In this document: in pieces, positions 26,243 through 35,137 of the stretch
How the letters are laid out: the number at the start of each line of letters is the position of its first letter
Position numbering within the stretch: the first letter of the stretch is position 1
Source: DATLLJ01 sp965229885
GTDB lineage: Bacteria; Acidobacteriota; Vicinamibacteria; Vicinamibacterales; CAVVIG01
NCBI GenBank assembly: GCA_965229885.1
Contig: CBDDJX010000003.1
Location: 248,001 to 312,000, forward strand
Length of the DNA: 64,000 nt
Direction of reading: 5' to 3'
Position numbers and translations under genes: made by a program
Notes under the pieces: model-generated
What the model saw: only the letters and a program-made list of their open reading frames with translations
Database searches by the model: none
Told to the model about the DNA's origin: nothing

Positions 26243-27624
26243 CGGAGCTCAGGCGGGCGCAGCAGGCTCTGCATCTCTGTTCTGGCGCGGGTACCCAGCA
26301 TGAGGGCGCCGGCCGCCGCCGACGAGGCGTCCCAGGCGCGCGCGATATCCGCGGCGAGCGTCGCCTCGCGCCGGATCTGGCCGGCTCGTCCGGCCAACTG
26401 CACGGCGCTGACGAGCAGCGCCTGTGCCGTACGGAATTCCGGAGGCGGCGCAATCGCTCGCGCCTGCTCCAGGATCCGCGAGACCGCGCTCGCAATCGTC
26501 CTGAGGCTAGATGGAGGGCTGCCCGCCAGTAATTTGATCTGCTCGAGATGGGGCTTCAGGCTGGTAAACGTGGCGAGCGGAGCTCTCATCACCTCACGGT
26601 ACTGACGGAATTCCGGCGCACGCAGCGCCCACCGATCCCGCGCCAGCTGGAGCCGCCGCGCGGCGTCGAGCCGCGCCTCCACGGCCGCGACGAGCGCAGC
26701 GACCGTTTCAGGACGCTGACCGCCGAGCTCGCGATCTCTCAGATGCACGCGGTCGACCAGCCGCACGAGGCTGCCGACATCGGCCAGGCGTGCCTGACGG
26801 TCAGCCCGCCCGATGATCCGGGCGATCAATACCCGATACGCACGATCGGTCTGGCGCTCTGCCTCAAACTGCGCCTTTGTCTCGGCGCGCGTCGTCGCCA
26901 CCCACTCGGCCGGCAGAGTCGCCGCGTCGCGGTCAAGGCCCACCAGCGCTGCCTCGAGAAGCGTCGTGCGCTCGCTGGCGGTATCGGCGACCCGGGCCGC
27001 AATCAATACCTGCTCGATCGTCTCTTTCGACGTCGGCGCCGCAACAAGCGGCTCGCCGACTGGTGGGGGATCCGCGAAGGCCGTCAGACTGAGATCGAAT
27101 CGCCCGTCGCCTGTCACCGCGCGGAGGTCGGCAATCGCCTCGTCGAGAAGCGCCAGCATCTGCCGCACCTCAGTGAGGCGGTAGTCGTAGTGGGCCTGCG
27201 GCCAGGCGGCCAGCATCCTTCTTGCGTTTTCAGCAATCGCCAGGCGTCTGTCGGCGTCGTCGGTCTCGAGCAGCTGGTTGAGCGCCTGCGTCATTCGAAC
27301 GGAAAGCGCCGCATAGTCGACCTCAGCCCGCGTACTGACGTATTGCGCGGCGCGCGCAGCGTCCGCATAGTGGTTCGTGCGCTCCCAATCGACGCGCGCT
27401 GCGGCCAGGTCGACGAGGTGCAGCGGCGGGTTCGGCGTCGCAGCCGTCGGCATCGAAAACACGACGCGGTCGCCGATGCGGGCGGGCTCGCCGTAGCTCA
27501 CGAGCTCTGAGCCGTCGGTCGAGAAGATACGCTGCAGCGTGACATCGTCGGCAGCCGAGGCCGTGACCGAGCGCGCGACGAGCAGCAGCGCGGTGAACCA
27601 GCCCGACCACGTTCGACTGTTCAT
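26239..27624 (-). CDS. Secreted helical protein of unknown function
   Basis: 461 residues starting MNSRTWSGWFTALLLVARSV then TASAADD, a good signal peptide with an Ala-x-Ala-like cleavage site. The rest is rich in Ala, Arg, Glu and Leu with long predicted helices (e.g. DYRLTEVRQMLALLDEAIAD) and no cysteine pairs or catalytic motif that I recognise. Its stop overlaps the AddB-like start (ATGA), so it is co-transcribed with the recombination genes although exported; the pairing is odd and unexplained. Confidence 0.7.
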   Translation of the reverse strand: MNSRTWSGWFTALLLVARSVTASAADDVTLQRIFSTDGSELVSYGEPARIGDRVVFSMPTAATPNPPLHLVDLAAARVDWERTNHYADAARAAQYVSTRAEVDYAALSVRMTQALNQLLETDDADRRLAIAENARRMLAAWPQAHYDYRLTEVRQMLALLDEAIADLRAVTGDGRFDLSLTAFADPPPVGEPLVAAPTSKETIEQVLIAARVADTASERTTLLEAALVGLDRDAATLPAEWVATTRAETKAQFEAERQTDRAYRVLIARIIGRADRQARLADVGSLVRLVDRVHLRDRELGGQRPETVAALVAAVEARLDAARRLQLARDRWALRAPEFRQYREVMRAPLATFTSLKPHLEQIKLLAGSPPSSLRTIASAVSRILEQARAIAPPPEFRTAQALLVSAVQLAGRAGQIRREATLAADIARAWDASSAAAGALMLGTRARTEMQSLLRPPELR

Positions 27625-27874
27625 GAAGTTTCAAGCGTAGTGTGCCCCGAACTGACGGTCAAGACCCACCACGCCGCTCGGCCGTGCAAAACCTGTTGAT
27701 GGATGGTGAATTTCCTGTGGATGGAGCGATAGCAAAAATATATTTCGCGACAGATGATTGGATAAATCCCGCGATGGCGGCGTGTGCGCGAGTCTTCGTC
27801 TCTCGCTTCGCTTGTTTGCGCGCTGGTAACGCGTAGAATCCATTCCACCCCCAGCAGATTGTCGTCAGACTATT
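27625..27874. other. Intergenic, AT-richer, no gene supported
   Basis: About 250 bp between divergent genes. A locally AT-rich stretch (27715-27770, containing AAAAATATATTT) likely contains promoters for both sides, but no clear -35/-10 pair could be fixed. Confidence 0.3.
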
Positions 27875-28099
27875 GTGGCCGGAACCGTACATCGCTTTGA
27901 AGAATCAATCGCGGGTCGCGCGTACCTGATCGAGGTCACGGCCGTCGCCAAAGATCGCTGGCGCGCGCACATCGTGTGCGTGCCCGGCGTTCCCACCGCG
28001 CTCATGCCGTTTTACGGGCGTACGCCGGTCGAGGCAGCGCATGGGCTGAGCGAATGGCTGACCCGTGCGCACGCGCGCGCCGCGTCGCCTTCGACCTGA
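27875..28099 (+). CDS. Small protein of unknown function
   Basis: 74 residues from GTG 27875: MAGTVHRFEESIAGRAYLIE, then VTAVAKDRWRAHIV and PFYGRTPVEAAHGLSEWLTR. The composition and strand-helix pattern look like a genuine small cytoplasmic protein; the same 'grTp.eAa..L..wl..' end is seen in the unrelated small ORF at 20427 in looser form. I do not recognise the family. It precedes tRNA-Ala by 65 bp. Confidence 0.55.
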   Translation: MAGTVHRFEESIAGRAYLIEVTAVAKDRWRAHIVCVPGVPTALMPFYGRTPVEAAHGLSEWLTRAHARAASPST

Positions 28100-28164
28100 C
28101 CCCGGCCTGGGGCCTCCGGAATCGGATACATCGGATACAATTGAAGACTGCCTTGCGGCAGCGT

Positions 28165-28240
28165 GGGCCAGTAGCGCAGTTGGGAGCGCGCATGAATGGC
28201 ATTCATGAGGTCACCGGTTCGATCCCGGTCTGGTCCACCA
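28165..28240 (+). tRNA. tRNA-Ala (GGC)
   Basis: Acceptor GGGCCAG pairs with CTGGTCC and includes the alanine identity pair G3-U70; D-arm GCGC/GCGC; anticodon stem CATGA/TCATG with loop ATGGCAT (anticodon GGC); T-arm GGTTCGATCC; encoded CCA. The decayed accessory region begins just to its right, so the tRNA may mark an insertion boundary. Confidence 0.92.
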
Positions 28241-28403
28241 ACTTCCTTCCTTCTTTTCGGGTAGCACCGGGGTAGCACCGCGCGGCCGCGTCCCGTTCTG
28301 TGGAGTGGCCGCGCCCCCGTGACAGCCTCGCACGTTTCAGCGACACTCTTGATTGGAGCCTCGACGCGCCCCTTCTCTCCGCCTGCTCTAGCGAGTGGAA
28401 CGC

Positions 28404-28693
28404 TTTGCAGAAATCGTTGACGAAACCACTCTCGCCGCGACTCGCGTAACAAAGCTGTAGAGTCCCACGGTCCGGTATAGAGCGAATCCCAGGCGCGTCC
28501 CTCCGCGATCGACAGCAGCAATAGCGGCAGCCAGGCGAACGACGCCAGTACCAGGATGCGGCGGTGCAGCAGCTGCAGGACATCGCCGGTGAGCCGCGAC
28601 CGCCGCCACCGCTGATAGAGCGGCCCGCCGAGGACGAGCGAGAAGTCGGGCGGCGAGCGCGTTCTGAGTCACGTCGGGAGATGGGTTCGACAT
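28404..28693 (-). pseudogene. N-terminal remnant of a multi-pass membrane protein
   Basis: From ATG 28693 one frame reads MSNPSPDVTQNALAA; a second frame then continues PDFSLVLGGPLYQRWRRSRL, DVLQLLHRRILVLASFAWLP and LLLLSIAEGRAWDS. Combined this looks like the start of an integral membrane protein with a first helix around ILVLASFAWLPLLLLS. It ends after about 70 residues in unrelated sequence. The frameshift and truncation mark it as a relic. The rest of 28241-28925 shows no gene I can support. Confidence 0.5.
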
Positions 28694-28925
28694 ACTGACC
28701 AAGTCCCTGCGCGTGGAGGCCTGGACTGAGCCCCGTCCGCAGCCAGATACCGCCGAGATCAGGACCGAACGCGAGAGCAGCGACGACTGCTGAGCGGTGT
28801 GGGATTGGTGAATGTCTTTCCACTTCTACTTGACTGGCTCCGGATCGCCCGGACGCCGGGTTGATCCAGGGTCCTGATGACGGGCCGCACGACGCGGGTG
28901 CGGCTCGTCACCGTTCCCATCTAAC

Positions 28926-31288
28926 CTACTGCCGAGCCATCGCGATCTTGAAGCGCTCCTCGGGCGAGATCAGGTGATCGGAATCCGCCTTCTCTAAGGT
29001 CGATCTGGACCCAGTTGACGGCGCCACTGAACTCGTTGCCTTTCACACCGTAATCCGTAGAGACGGGCGAACCGGCGTCCCTGCCGACGTCGCAGGTTTC
29101 GAGACCGAAGATCATCGGCACCGTCTGGTCCACGCGGCCTTCGCCGTCTTTCTTCCCGTCCACATACAACGAGACAGCACCCCCCTTGCTAAGGCCGCCG
29201 TCGTCGTACGCAAACTCCATGCGCACCTGGTGCTTGCCGACGGGGATCGCCTGCGTGCCTTCGGCAAAGTACCGCTCGATGCCGAAGAAGTTGTAGCAGT
29301 GCTTGAGCTTGCCGTCCTTAGGCGTAGAGACTAAAGCCGCCGATTCCGGCGCCCATGGAAACGATGACGCCGTTGGCGCCGGATTTCGGCACCTCGATCT
29401 CAGCGGTCAGTGAATACGACTTGTTGTGCGTGACGATGATCGAGCCCTCGGGCAACCGGGACATGCCGCCGTACAGCATCTGCGTGTTCCCCTTGATGAG
29501 CTGCGGCCGGCCCGCGAGGTCCGCGTTGAAGCGCTCAAACGACCGATCGTCCAGCGGAATCACGTTGTACTTCGTCGCCTCGATCAGGAAGAGTCGCTGC
29601 AATTCGGCCAGCTTCTTCGGGTTCTTCTTGGCGAGATCCTTCGACTGCGTCCAGTCGGTATTCGTGTCGTACAACTCCCAGACATCGTCGTCGAAGGCAC
29701 GCTTGTAGGCACCGACCCAGGGCACGCCGTGCCGGGTCACCGCCGTCCAGCCCTTGTGGTAGATGCCGCGGTTGCAGAACATCTCGAAGTACTGCGTCTC
29801 GTGGCGCTCGGCCGCCTTAGTGTCGTTGAGCGCATACAGCATGCTGACGCCCTCGAGGGGCGCCTGCTGCACACTGTTCACGATCGTCGGCGCGGGGATG
29901 CCCGCAGCCTCGAGGACCGTCGGTGCGATATCGATCACATGATGAAACTGCGACCGGATCTCGCCCTTCGCCTTGATGCCGTTCGGCCAGTGCACGATCG
30001 TGCCGTTGCGGGTACCGCCAAAATGCGACGCCACCTGCTTGGTCCACTGGTAAGGCGTGTTCATCGCATGCGCCCAGCCCACCGCGTAGTGGTTGGAGGC
30101 TTTCGGACCGCCGAGCTTGTCGATGTTGGCCATCAGGAATTCAGGGGTCTCGATCCCGGCCAGGCCGTTGAGCACGGCCATCTCGTTGAAGCAGCCGTTG
30201 GGGGTCCCCTCGGCGGAGGCGCCGTTGTCGCCCAAGATGTAGTAGACCAGCGTGTCGTCGAGAACTTCGAGGTCCCGCAGGGAATCGAGCAGCCGGCCGA
30301 TGTAGTGGTCGGTGTGCTCGAGGAACCCGGCATAGATTTCCATCTCGCGCCGCAGGATCGGCTTGAGCGCCTCGGGCATGGCGTCGAATGCCGGTATCTC
30401 GGCGGGCCGCGCGGTCAGGACGGAATCGGCCGGGATCACGCCCAGCTTCTTCTGCCGGGCGAAGGTTTCCTCGCGCAGCTTGTCCCAGCCGCTGTCGAAC
30501 TTGCCCTTGTGCTTGTCGATCCACTCCTTCGGCACGTGGTGCGGGGCGTGGGTCGCGCCGGGTGCGTAGTACATGAAGAACGGCTTGTCGGGCATGAGTG
30601 CCTTCTGCTGGCGTACCCACCCGATCGCCTTGTTGGTCATGTTCTCGGTGAAGTGGTAGCCCTCCTCGGGCGTCTTGCCCGCTTCGACCGGCGTCGTGCC
30701 TTCGTAGATCCCCGGATACCACTGGTCGGTCTCTCCGCCGATGAAGCCGTAGAAGTACTCGAACCCGCCGCCGCCGGAGGGCCACTGGTGGAACGGTCCC
30801 TGCGGGCTCGTCTCCCAGATCGGCACCTCGTGGCACTTGCCGAACTGTGCCGTCGAGTAGCCGTTGAGCTTCAGCGTCATGGCGAGCGGCGCCTTGTCCT
30901 TCGGCAGCACCGACGTGTAGCCAGGCGCCGAGGTCGCGATCTCGCAGATGCCGCCCATGTTCACCGAATGGTGATTGCGCCCGGTGAGCAGTGACTGTCG
31001 CGTGGGCGAGCACAGCGCGGTGGTGTGGAAGCGGAGGAGCTTGACGCCGGTCTTTGCCAGGCGCTCGGCCGCCGGGGTGGGGATCGGACCGCCAAAGGCG
31101 CTCGAGGCGCCGAAACCGCAGTCGTCGATCAGGACGATCAGCACGTTCGGCGCGCCCTTGGGCGGCCGCAGCTGCTCGATGGACGGAAACTTGGTGTCCG
31201 GCTCTTTCGCGTCATAGGTCGTCAGACCCACGTGCTTCACGTCCGGGATGGGAAGAATTGACCGTTGAATCTTGTCACGCTCGCTCAT
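28926..31288 (-). pseudogene. Arylsulfatase with two frameshifts near the C-terminus
   Basis: The first 656 residues (ATG 31288) are a complete sulfatase core: metal residues VLIVLIDDCGFGASSAFGGP, the formylglycine motif CSPTRQSLLTGR (Cys converted by FGE, CxPxR), FGKCHEVP and LGDNGASAEG. At 29318-29320 an extra T gives a TAA; without it the frame continues KDGKLKHCYNFFGIERYF, VRMEFAYDDGGLSKGGAVSL and SPVSTDYGVKGNEFSGAVNW. A second shift near 28985-28998 is needed to reach the usual end SDHLISPEERFKIAMARQ (TAG 28926-28928). As read, the enzyme lacks about 120 C-terminal residues; the catalytic domain is intact, so residual activity is possible. No FGE gene is in the window. Confidence 0.85.
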
Positions 31289-31316
31289 GCTGGATGCTCC
31301 TTGGGATTAGTTCGCG

Positions 31317-31694
31317 TTAGACGCCGAGCGGCGTCCGGCCGTAAGCCCTCGCTAAATCGTTGATGTTCGTGCGCAGAGCGGCCCACAGACGGGCCACGTC
31401 GCTTCCATACTTTCCACGCGTCACCGCCTGGTTGATTCGCCGACCATCGTCCAACGCGCGCTCCACCCCAGCCCGGGTCTCCTGCCACTTGTCGGATGGG
31501 TCGAACCTCCGCCGCAAGCGATTCGTGGACCTGTTGAGATCGCCCAGCGCGTCGTCCAGTTCGTCTTTCTTCGTCTCAGCCACCGCTTTCTGCGAGTCAG
31601 TGGCCGATCGCCGCCCACCCTTGCGAGCCTGCGCCCCTGGCGCGGCTGCCGCCGACTTTGCGTTCTCGCCGCGCCGCTCGAGGTAATCGCGGAA
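31317..31694 (-). pseudogene. Small helical protein, 5' end cut off by IS3 element
   Basis: From GTG 31583 an 88-residue frame reads MAETKKDELDDALGDLNRST and ends WAALRTNINDLARAYGRTPL. The same frame stays open and protein-like upstream (FRDYLERRGENAKSAAAA, then ATDSQKAV) right to the left end of the IS3 element at 31695, so the true N-terminus was removed by the insertion. Function unknown; the charged helical pattern suggests a cytoplasmic structural protein. It could still be expressed from GTG 31583. Confidence 0.6.
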
Positions 31695-31802
31695 TGAGCT
31701 TGATCCGGTTTCGTGGACACAATCCGAAAGGTGGATACGATGTCCAGAAGGGGATCACGCAGAGCGGGACGACGCGCGTGACGACAGTTCACTGAGGAGT
31801 TC

Positions 31803-32057
31803 ATGGCCGGCGCGGTCCGGCTCGTGTTGGATGAGGGCAAGACGATCGGTGCCGGCTCGCGCGACCTGGATCTGACGCCGTCATCGCTGGCGCATTGGGT
31901 CCGACACGCCCAAGCCGATCGGACGAAAGGCAAGACCGGCCTGACGCCGGCGGAGCGGGAGGAGCTGGCACGGCTCCGCAAAGCGAATCGGATCCTCGCC
32001 GAGGAGCGCGACATCCTGAAACAAGCGACGGCCTTCTTCGCGAAGCAGAGCCGATGA
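31803..32057 (+). CDS. IS3-family transposase OrfA (helix-turn-helix)
   Basis: 84 residues from ATG 31803: MAGAVRLVLDEGKTIGAGSR, DLDLTPSSLAHWVRHAQAD, and the leucine-zipper-like end RLRKANRILAEERDILKQAT. OrfA binds the inverted repeats. The family's usual upstream part (QFTEEF) is readable in the same frame before 31803, and an ATG exists at 31740, but codon 14 of that longer frame is TGA (31779-31781), where CGA (Arg) would be expected. Either translation starts at 31803 or a nonsense change has shortened the protein. Confidence 0.85.
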   Translation: MAGAVRLVLDEGKTIGAGSRDLDLTPSSLAHWVRHAQADRTKGKTGLTPAEREELARLRKANRILAEERDILKQATAFFAKQSR

Positions 32058-33016
32058 GGTGTACCTTCATCGCGGCGAAGAAGGCCGAGCATACGGTGAG
32101 CATTCTCTGTCGATGTCTGCGCGTGACGCGCAGCGGCTTCTACGCCTGGCAGCGTCGTCCGGAATCGACGCACACCCGTGATGATCGTCGGCTGACCGTG
32201 CTGGTGCGGGCCTCGTTCGAGGAGAGTACGCAGCGGTACGGCAGCCCGCGCATTCACGAGGATCTGATCGAGCAGGACGAGCACGTCAGCCGCAAACGGG
32301 TCGTGCGATTGATGCAGGAAGACGGCCTGCAGGCGCGGCGCCGGAAGCGCTACAAGCTGACAACCATGAGTGATCACGCCCAACCGGTCGCGGCGAATCT
32401 ACTGGACCGCCAGTGCGAGGCGGACGCGCCGAATCAGCGGTGGGTCGGCGACACGACCGAGTTCGTCATCGGCAGCAGCGGCAAGCTCTACCTCGCGGCG
32501 ATCCTAGATCTGTTCTCGCGGTGCATCGTGGGCTGGGCCGTCAGCGCCGTGAACGACCGCCATGTGACGATCACCGCCCTGGAGGCGGCGCTCACGCGCC
32601 GGTGCCCCGAGATCGGCCTGCTCCAGCACTCCGACCAGGGCTCGACATACGCGAGCGAGGATGATCAGGACGTCCTCGAGGCGCGCGGCATCGTGTGCAG
32701 CATGAGCCGGCGGGGCAACTGCCACGATAACGCGGTGATGGAAAGCTGCTTCTCGACGATCAAAGCGGAACTCGCCGATCGCTTCGACAGCTGCAGCGAG
32801 GCCAAGCGGGAGTTGTTCGCTTACATCGAGGTGTTCTCTAACCAACGTCGCCGGCACTCGACGATCGGCCAGATCAGTCCGGCGGCGTACGAGCGGCGCG
32901 CGCGGGCAGAGGGCAGGGACGCCATGGCAAACCGCACAGGACGCGGTTTCCCACAGCGCCCACACCCGTCGCTCTTGTCTGGAAATGAGGAACGAAGAGC
33001 CACTCAAACAGCGTAG
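32054..33016 (+). CDS. IS3-family transposase OrfB (DDE integrase core)
   Basis: 320 residues beginning MRCTFIAAKKAEHTVSILCR, in an ATGA overlap with orfA. The rve integrase core has the DDE residues: RWVGDTTEFVIG (first D), LLQHSDQGSTYASE (second D) and VMESCFSTIKAEL (E), plus the conserved NQRRRHSTIGQISPAAYE end. The frame is open across both overlapped ORFs, as required for a -1 frameshifted OrfAB fusion. The element could be active if OrfA is functional. Confidence 0.9.
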   Translation: MRCTFIAAKKAEHTVSILCRCLRVTRSGFYAWQRRPESTHTRDDRRLTVLVRASFEESTQRYGSPRIHEDLIEQDEHVSRKRVVRLMQEDGLQARRRKRYKLTTMSDHAQPVAANLLDRQCEADAPNQRWVGDTTEFVIGSSGKLYLAAILDLFSRCIVGWAVSAVNDRHVTITALEAALTRRCPEIGLLQHSDQGSTYASEDDQDVLEARGIVCSMSRRGNCHDNAVMESCFSTIKAELADRFDSCSEAKRELFAYIEVFSNQRRRHSTIGQISPAAYERRARAEGRDAMANRTGRGFPQRPHPSLLSGNEERRATQTA

Positions 33017-33047
33017 TGAACCTGTCCACCAGATCGGATCAGGCTCA

Positions 33048-33180
33048 AGGACCAACTGCCGGGCAAGCACCGCCTCGTGTTCGACACGACCAGCCCGGTC
33101 GGATTCGGCGCCGCCCTCTTGTACGCGAATAAACATTTCATCGCGAGCCAGAGCGGGTATCAGCTCGGCGATCCGGATGC
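33048..33180 (+). pseudogene. Internal fragment of an unknown secreted-type protein
   Basis: Immediately right of the IS3 element the frame reads RLKDQLPGKHRLVFDTTSPV then GFGAALLYANKHFIASQSGY. It looks like an internal piece of a protein; both ends are missing (left by the IS, right by a junction with the cytochrome remnant near 33181). Family not identified with certainty. Confidence 0.4.
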
Positions 33181-33182
33181 CG

Positions 33183-33527
33183 CTCGCGCTGGCCGCCGTT
33201 CATGTGGCAGTTGGAGCACGACATCCCGCCGGGCGCCAGCCGAGGCGCCTCACGAGGCGTGTTCGTAAAGATCCTGAAGCCGCGCCTGATTTCTTCGGAC
33301 AACGGCAACGTGTCGAGCGAGGGATCGGCGAGCGGGGTCTTCGGGAACTCCCACGCGACTACCATCGTGGCGCTCGCGGCGATAAGCGGCCCGTTCCGCT
33401 TCGCGCCGCTTGCCTGGTGCCGTCCAGGCGCCCGCGAACATGCCACCGCGAGGTGGACGACAAGCACAAGGCAGGCACCCACTCCCAGCGTCATGAGGCG
33501 TTGGCGGTCCGGGGCGTGTCGAGCCAT
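33183..33527 (-). pseudogene. c-type cytochrome, N-terminal remnant (TsdA-like)
   Basis: From ATG 33527: an N-terminal hydrophobic signal (LGVGACLVLVVHLAVACS, lipoprotein-like Cys), then AWEFPKTPLADPSLDTLPLS, RRGFRIFTNTPREAPRLAPG and a single heme motif CSNCH (in MSCSNCHMNGGQRE). After GGQRE the similarity stops at the junction with the unrelated fragment on the other strand. It lies downstream of the sulfite-oxidase-like gene on the same strand, so it was probably its electron-acceptor cytochrome. Confidence 0.65.
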
Positions 33528-33833
33528 AAGCAAGTGTTACCGGGCGGCGCTCGAGCGCGTGTCGGTGAGGTGGCTGAAGCTGCTCATGGCGACAATCCTC
33601 GTCATCGTCGCGGGCTTGATGTTCGTGCGGAGCCTGCGGTGAAGCGGGACTGGCTGTTCGTGGCGCTCACGCTGATCGTGCTCCGTACGCTCGCCCTCAG
33701 CGTCGCCGTCGCTTTCTAGAATCCCGGCCAGCCCGGCAAACGGAAGCCGCCAAAGAGAACGACCAGCGTTTGTCTCCGCGATGTCCAGACCCACAAGGGC
33801 CAAGCGGAGGGGGGCCAGCTCGTCCAGGATCAG
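33528..33833. other. Intergenic, two short hydrophobic ORFs of doubtful reality
   Basis: On the plus strand ATG 33588-33642 encodes a hydrophobic 18-mer (MATILVIVAGLMFVRSLR) and GTG 33640-33720 another (VKRDWLFVALTLIVL...). No Shine-Dalgarno or similarity supports them. On the minus strand no gene is visible between the cytochrome remnant and the molybdoenzyme. Confidence 0.3.
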
Positions 33834-34997
33834 CTACGCCACTCTCACCTTCCGCGGCGCCTGGGAATCCTCCTCAAGGAACGATTTCCTGGTGTCGTTG
33901 TCCTGCGCCGTCCGTTGCACCCTGCCGTTGACGTCTGTCACGCGTGAGATGAGCGTGTGATCGCCAGGCGCCGCGCCGGTCCAGTTGTGCGTGAAGAGCT
34001 TCCAGCCGTACTTCTCTTTCGTCGACGGATCGAGGGTCGCCATCTGCCACGGACCGTCATCCACCTTGACTTCGACCGACCTGATTGGCGTGCCGTCGTT
34101 CAGCACGACGCCCATCACTCTGTACTGGCTGCCGGTCTTGGTGACGCGTGCGATGAACGATTTCAGGTTCATGCGACTGACGGAGGATTCCTTCCACATC
34201 ATCTCGCCGTCGATCATTTCGCCGCGCAGTGTCCGGTACCAGCGAGCCTGGAACCGGCCCAGATACTGGTCCTCCTGCAGGTGGATGTGCGAGAGCCATT
34301 TGACATTGCATACGCCGTAGTAGCCCGGCACCATCAGCCGAAGCGGCGCGCCTTGATGCTTCGTCAGTGGATCGCCATTCAGCGCGTAGGCCAGGAACGA
34401 CTCAGGCGACAACGCCTGCTCGCGCGGCAAGCTGCGGCCGAAGTGCTGTTCGAGCGTGAATTTCCGCGTGCGCCACTCGATCTCTTCCTGGCCGTGATCG
34501 GCACCGAAGAAGACGAACTCCTTCGCGCTGGCCTTCGCGCCAGCGGCATCGAGGACGGTTTTGAGTCGCAGGCCCGTCCAGCGTCCGTTGCCGCACAGCG
34601 ACTGCAACGGGCCACGGTTGCCCGAGCATTCGAAGCCGGCGACTAGTTCCTCGCCGCCCATCTTCTTGAGGTCATTGAGCGAAAACGACTTCACCTGGTT
34701 CACCAAGCCGGTGACCTTCAGCGTGTAGGTTGCCGAGTCCACGTCGGGGTGGCCGTAGTGCTGGGTCGTGGCGAACTTGTCCTTTGGCGTGAACGGGCCG
34801 TCGATCGTTCGGATGTCGAGCGTGCGCCGGTCGGGCGGGATCTCCCATCTGACGTTGTCCGGGATGTCGAGGAAGGGCACGAGGGTTTCGCCTTGCGCGA
34901 GGACCGGCAGGGCCCAGTTCGGCAGCCCCAGCACGCCGAGGCCGGCGGCGGCCAGCCCGCCCCTGAGAATGTTTCGACGAGAGCGTTCAGTTTGCAT
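33834..34997 (-). CDS. Sulfite oxidase-family molybdopterin protein with Tat signal
   Basis: 387 residues from ATG 34997, chosen because the Tat signal RSRRNILRGGLAAAGLGVLG then starts at residue 5. The Moco domain has the coordinating Cys in VAGFECSGNRGPLQSLCGNG, YYGVCNVKWLSHIHL and DHGQEEIEWRTRKFTLEQHF; the C-terminal dimerisation domain is SVEVKVDDGPWQMATLDPST. It is exported folded to the periplasm and should oxidise sulfite or a related substrate, passing electrons to cytochrome c. A truncated cytochrome c lies downstream, so the pathway may be broken. Confidence 0.9.
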   Translation of the reverse strand: MQTERSRRNILRGGLAAAGLGVLGLPNWALPVLAQGETLVPFLDIPDNVRWEIPPDRRTLDIRTIDGPFTPKDKFATTQHYGHPDVDSATYTLKVTGLVNQVKSFSLNDLKKMGGEELVAGFECSGNRGPLQSLCGNGRWTGLRLKTVLDAAGAKASAKEFVFFGADHGQEEIEWRTRKFTLEQHFGRSLPREQALSPESFLAYALNGDPLTKHQGAPLRLMVPGYYGVCNVKWLSHIHLQEDQYLGRFQARWYRTLRGEMIDGEMMWKESSVSRMNLKSFIARVTKTGSQYRVMGVVLNDGTPIRSVEVKVDDGPWQMATLDPSTKEKYGWKLFTHNWTGAAPGDHTLISRVTDVNGRVQRTAQDNDTRKSFLEEDSQAPRKVRVA

Positions 34998-35137
34998 TGT
35001 GCTCGTCCATTTCGGCTCTGAGCGTAGACGATCCTGGCCCGTGGGGCCGCTGCCCGCCATGAAGTTCCCCCGCGCGCGGCGACGAGCCACGGACTGAGGA
35101 CCCGTTCATATCTTCCTGAGATCTAACTCTAACTAAA

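Larger units (their letters stand above)
31695..33047 (+). mobile_element. IS3-family insertion sequence (about 1,353 bp)
   Basis: Imperfect terminal inverted repeats: left TGAGCTTGATCCGGTTTCGT (31695 on) against right-end complement TGAGCCTGATCCGATCTGGT (from 33047), about 22 of 26 positions alike, ending TG...CA as usual for IS3. It contains orfA and orfB overlapping by ATGA. The flanking bases (GAA left, AGG right) do not form a target-site duplication, so the flanks were rearranged or the element ended in a deletion. Confidence 0.85.

Noticed and set aside
33588..33720. Two short hydrophobic peptides
   Set aside because: No ribosome-binding site and no similarity; antisense positions make chance likely.
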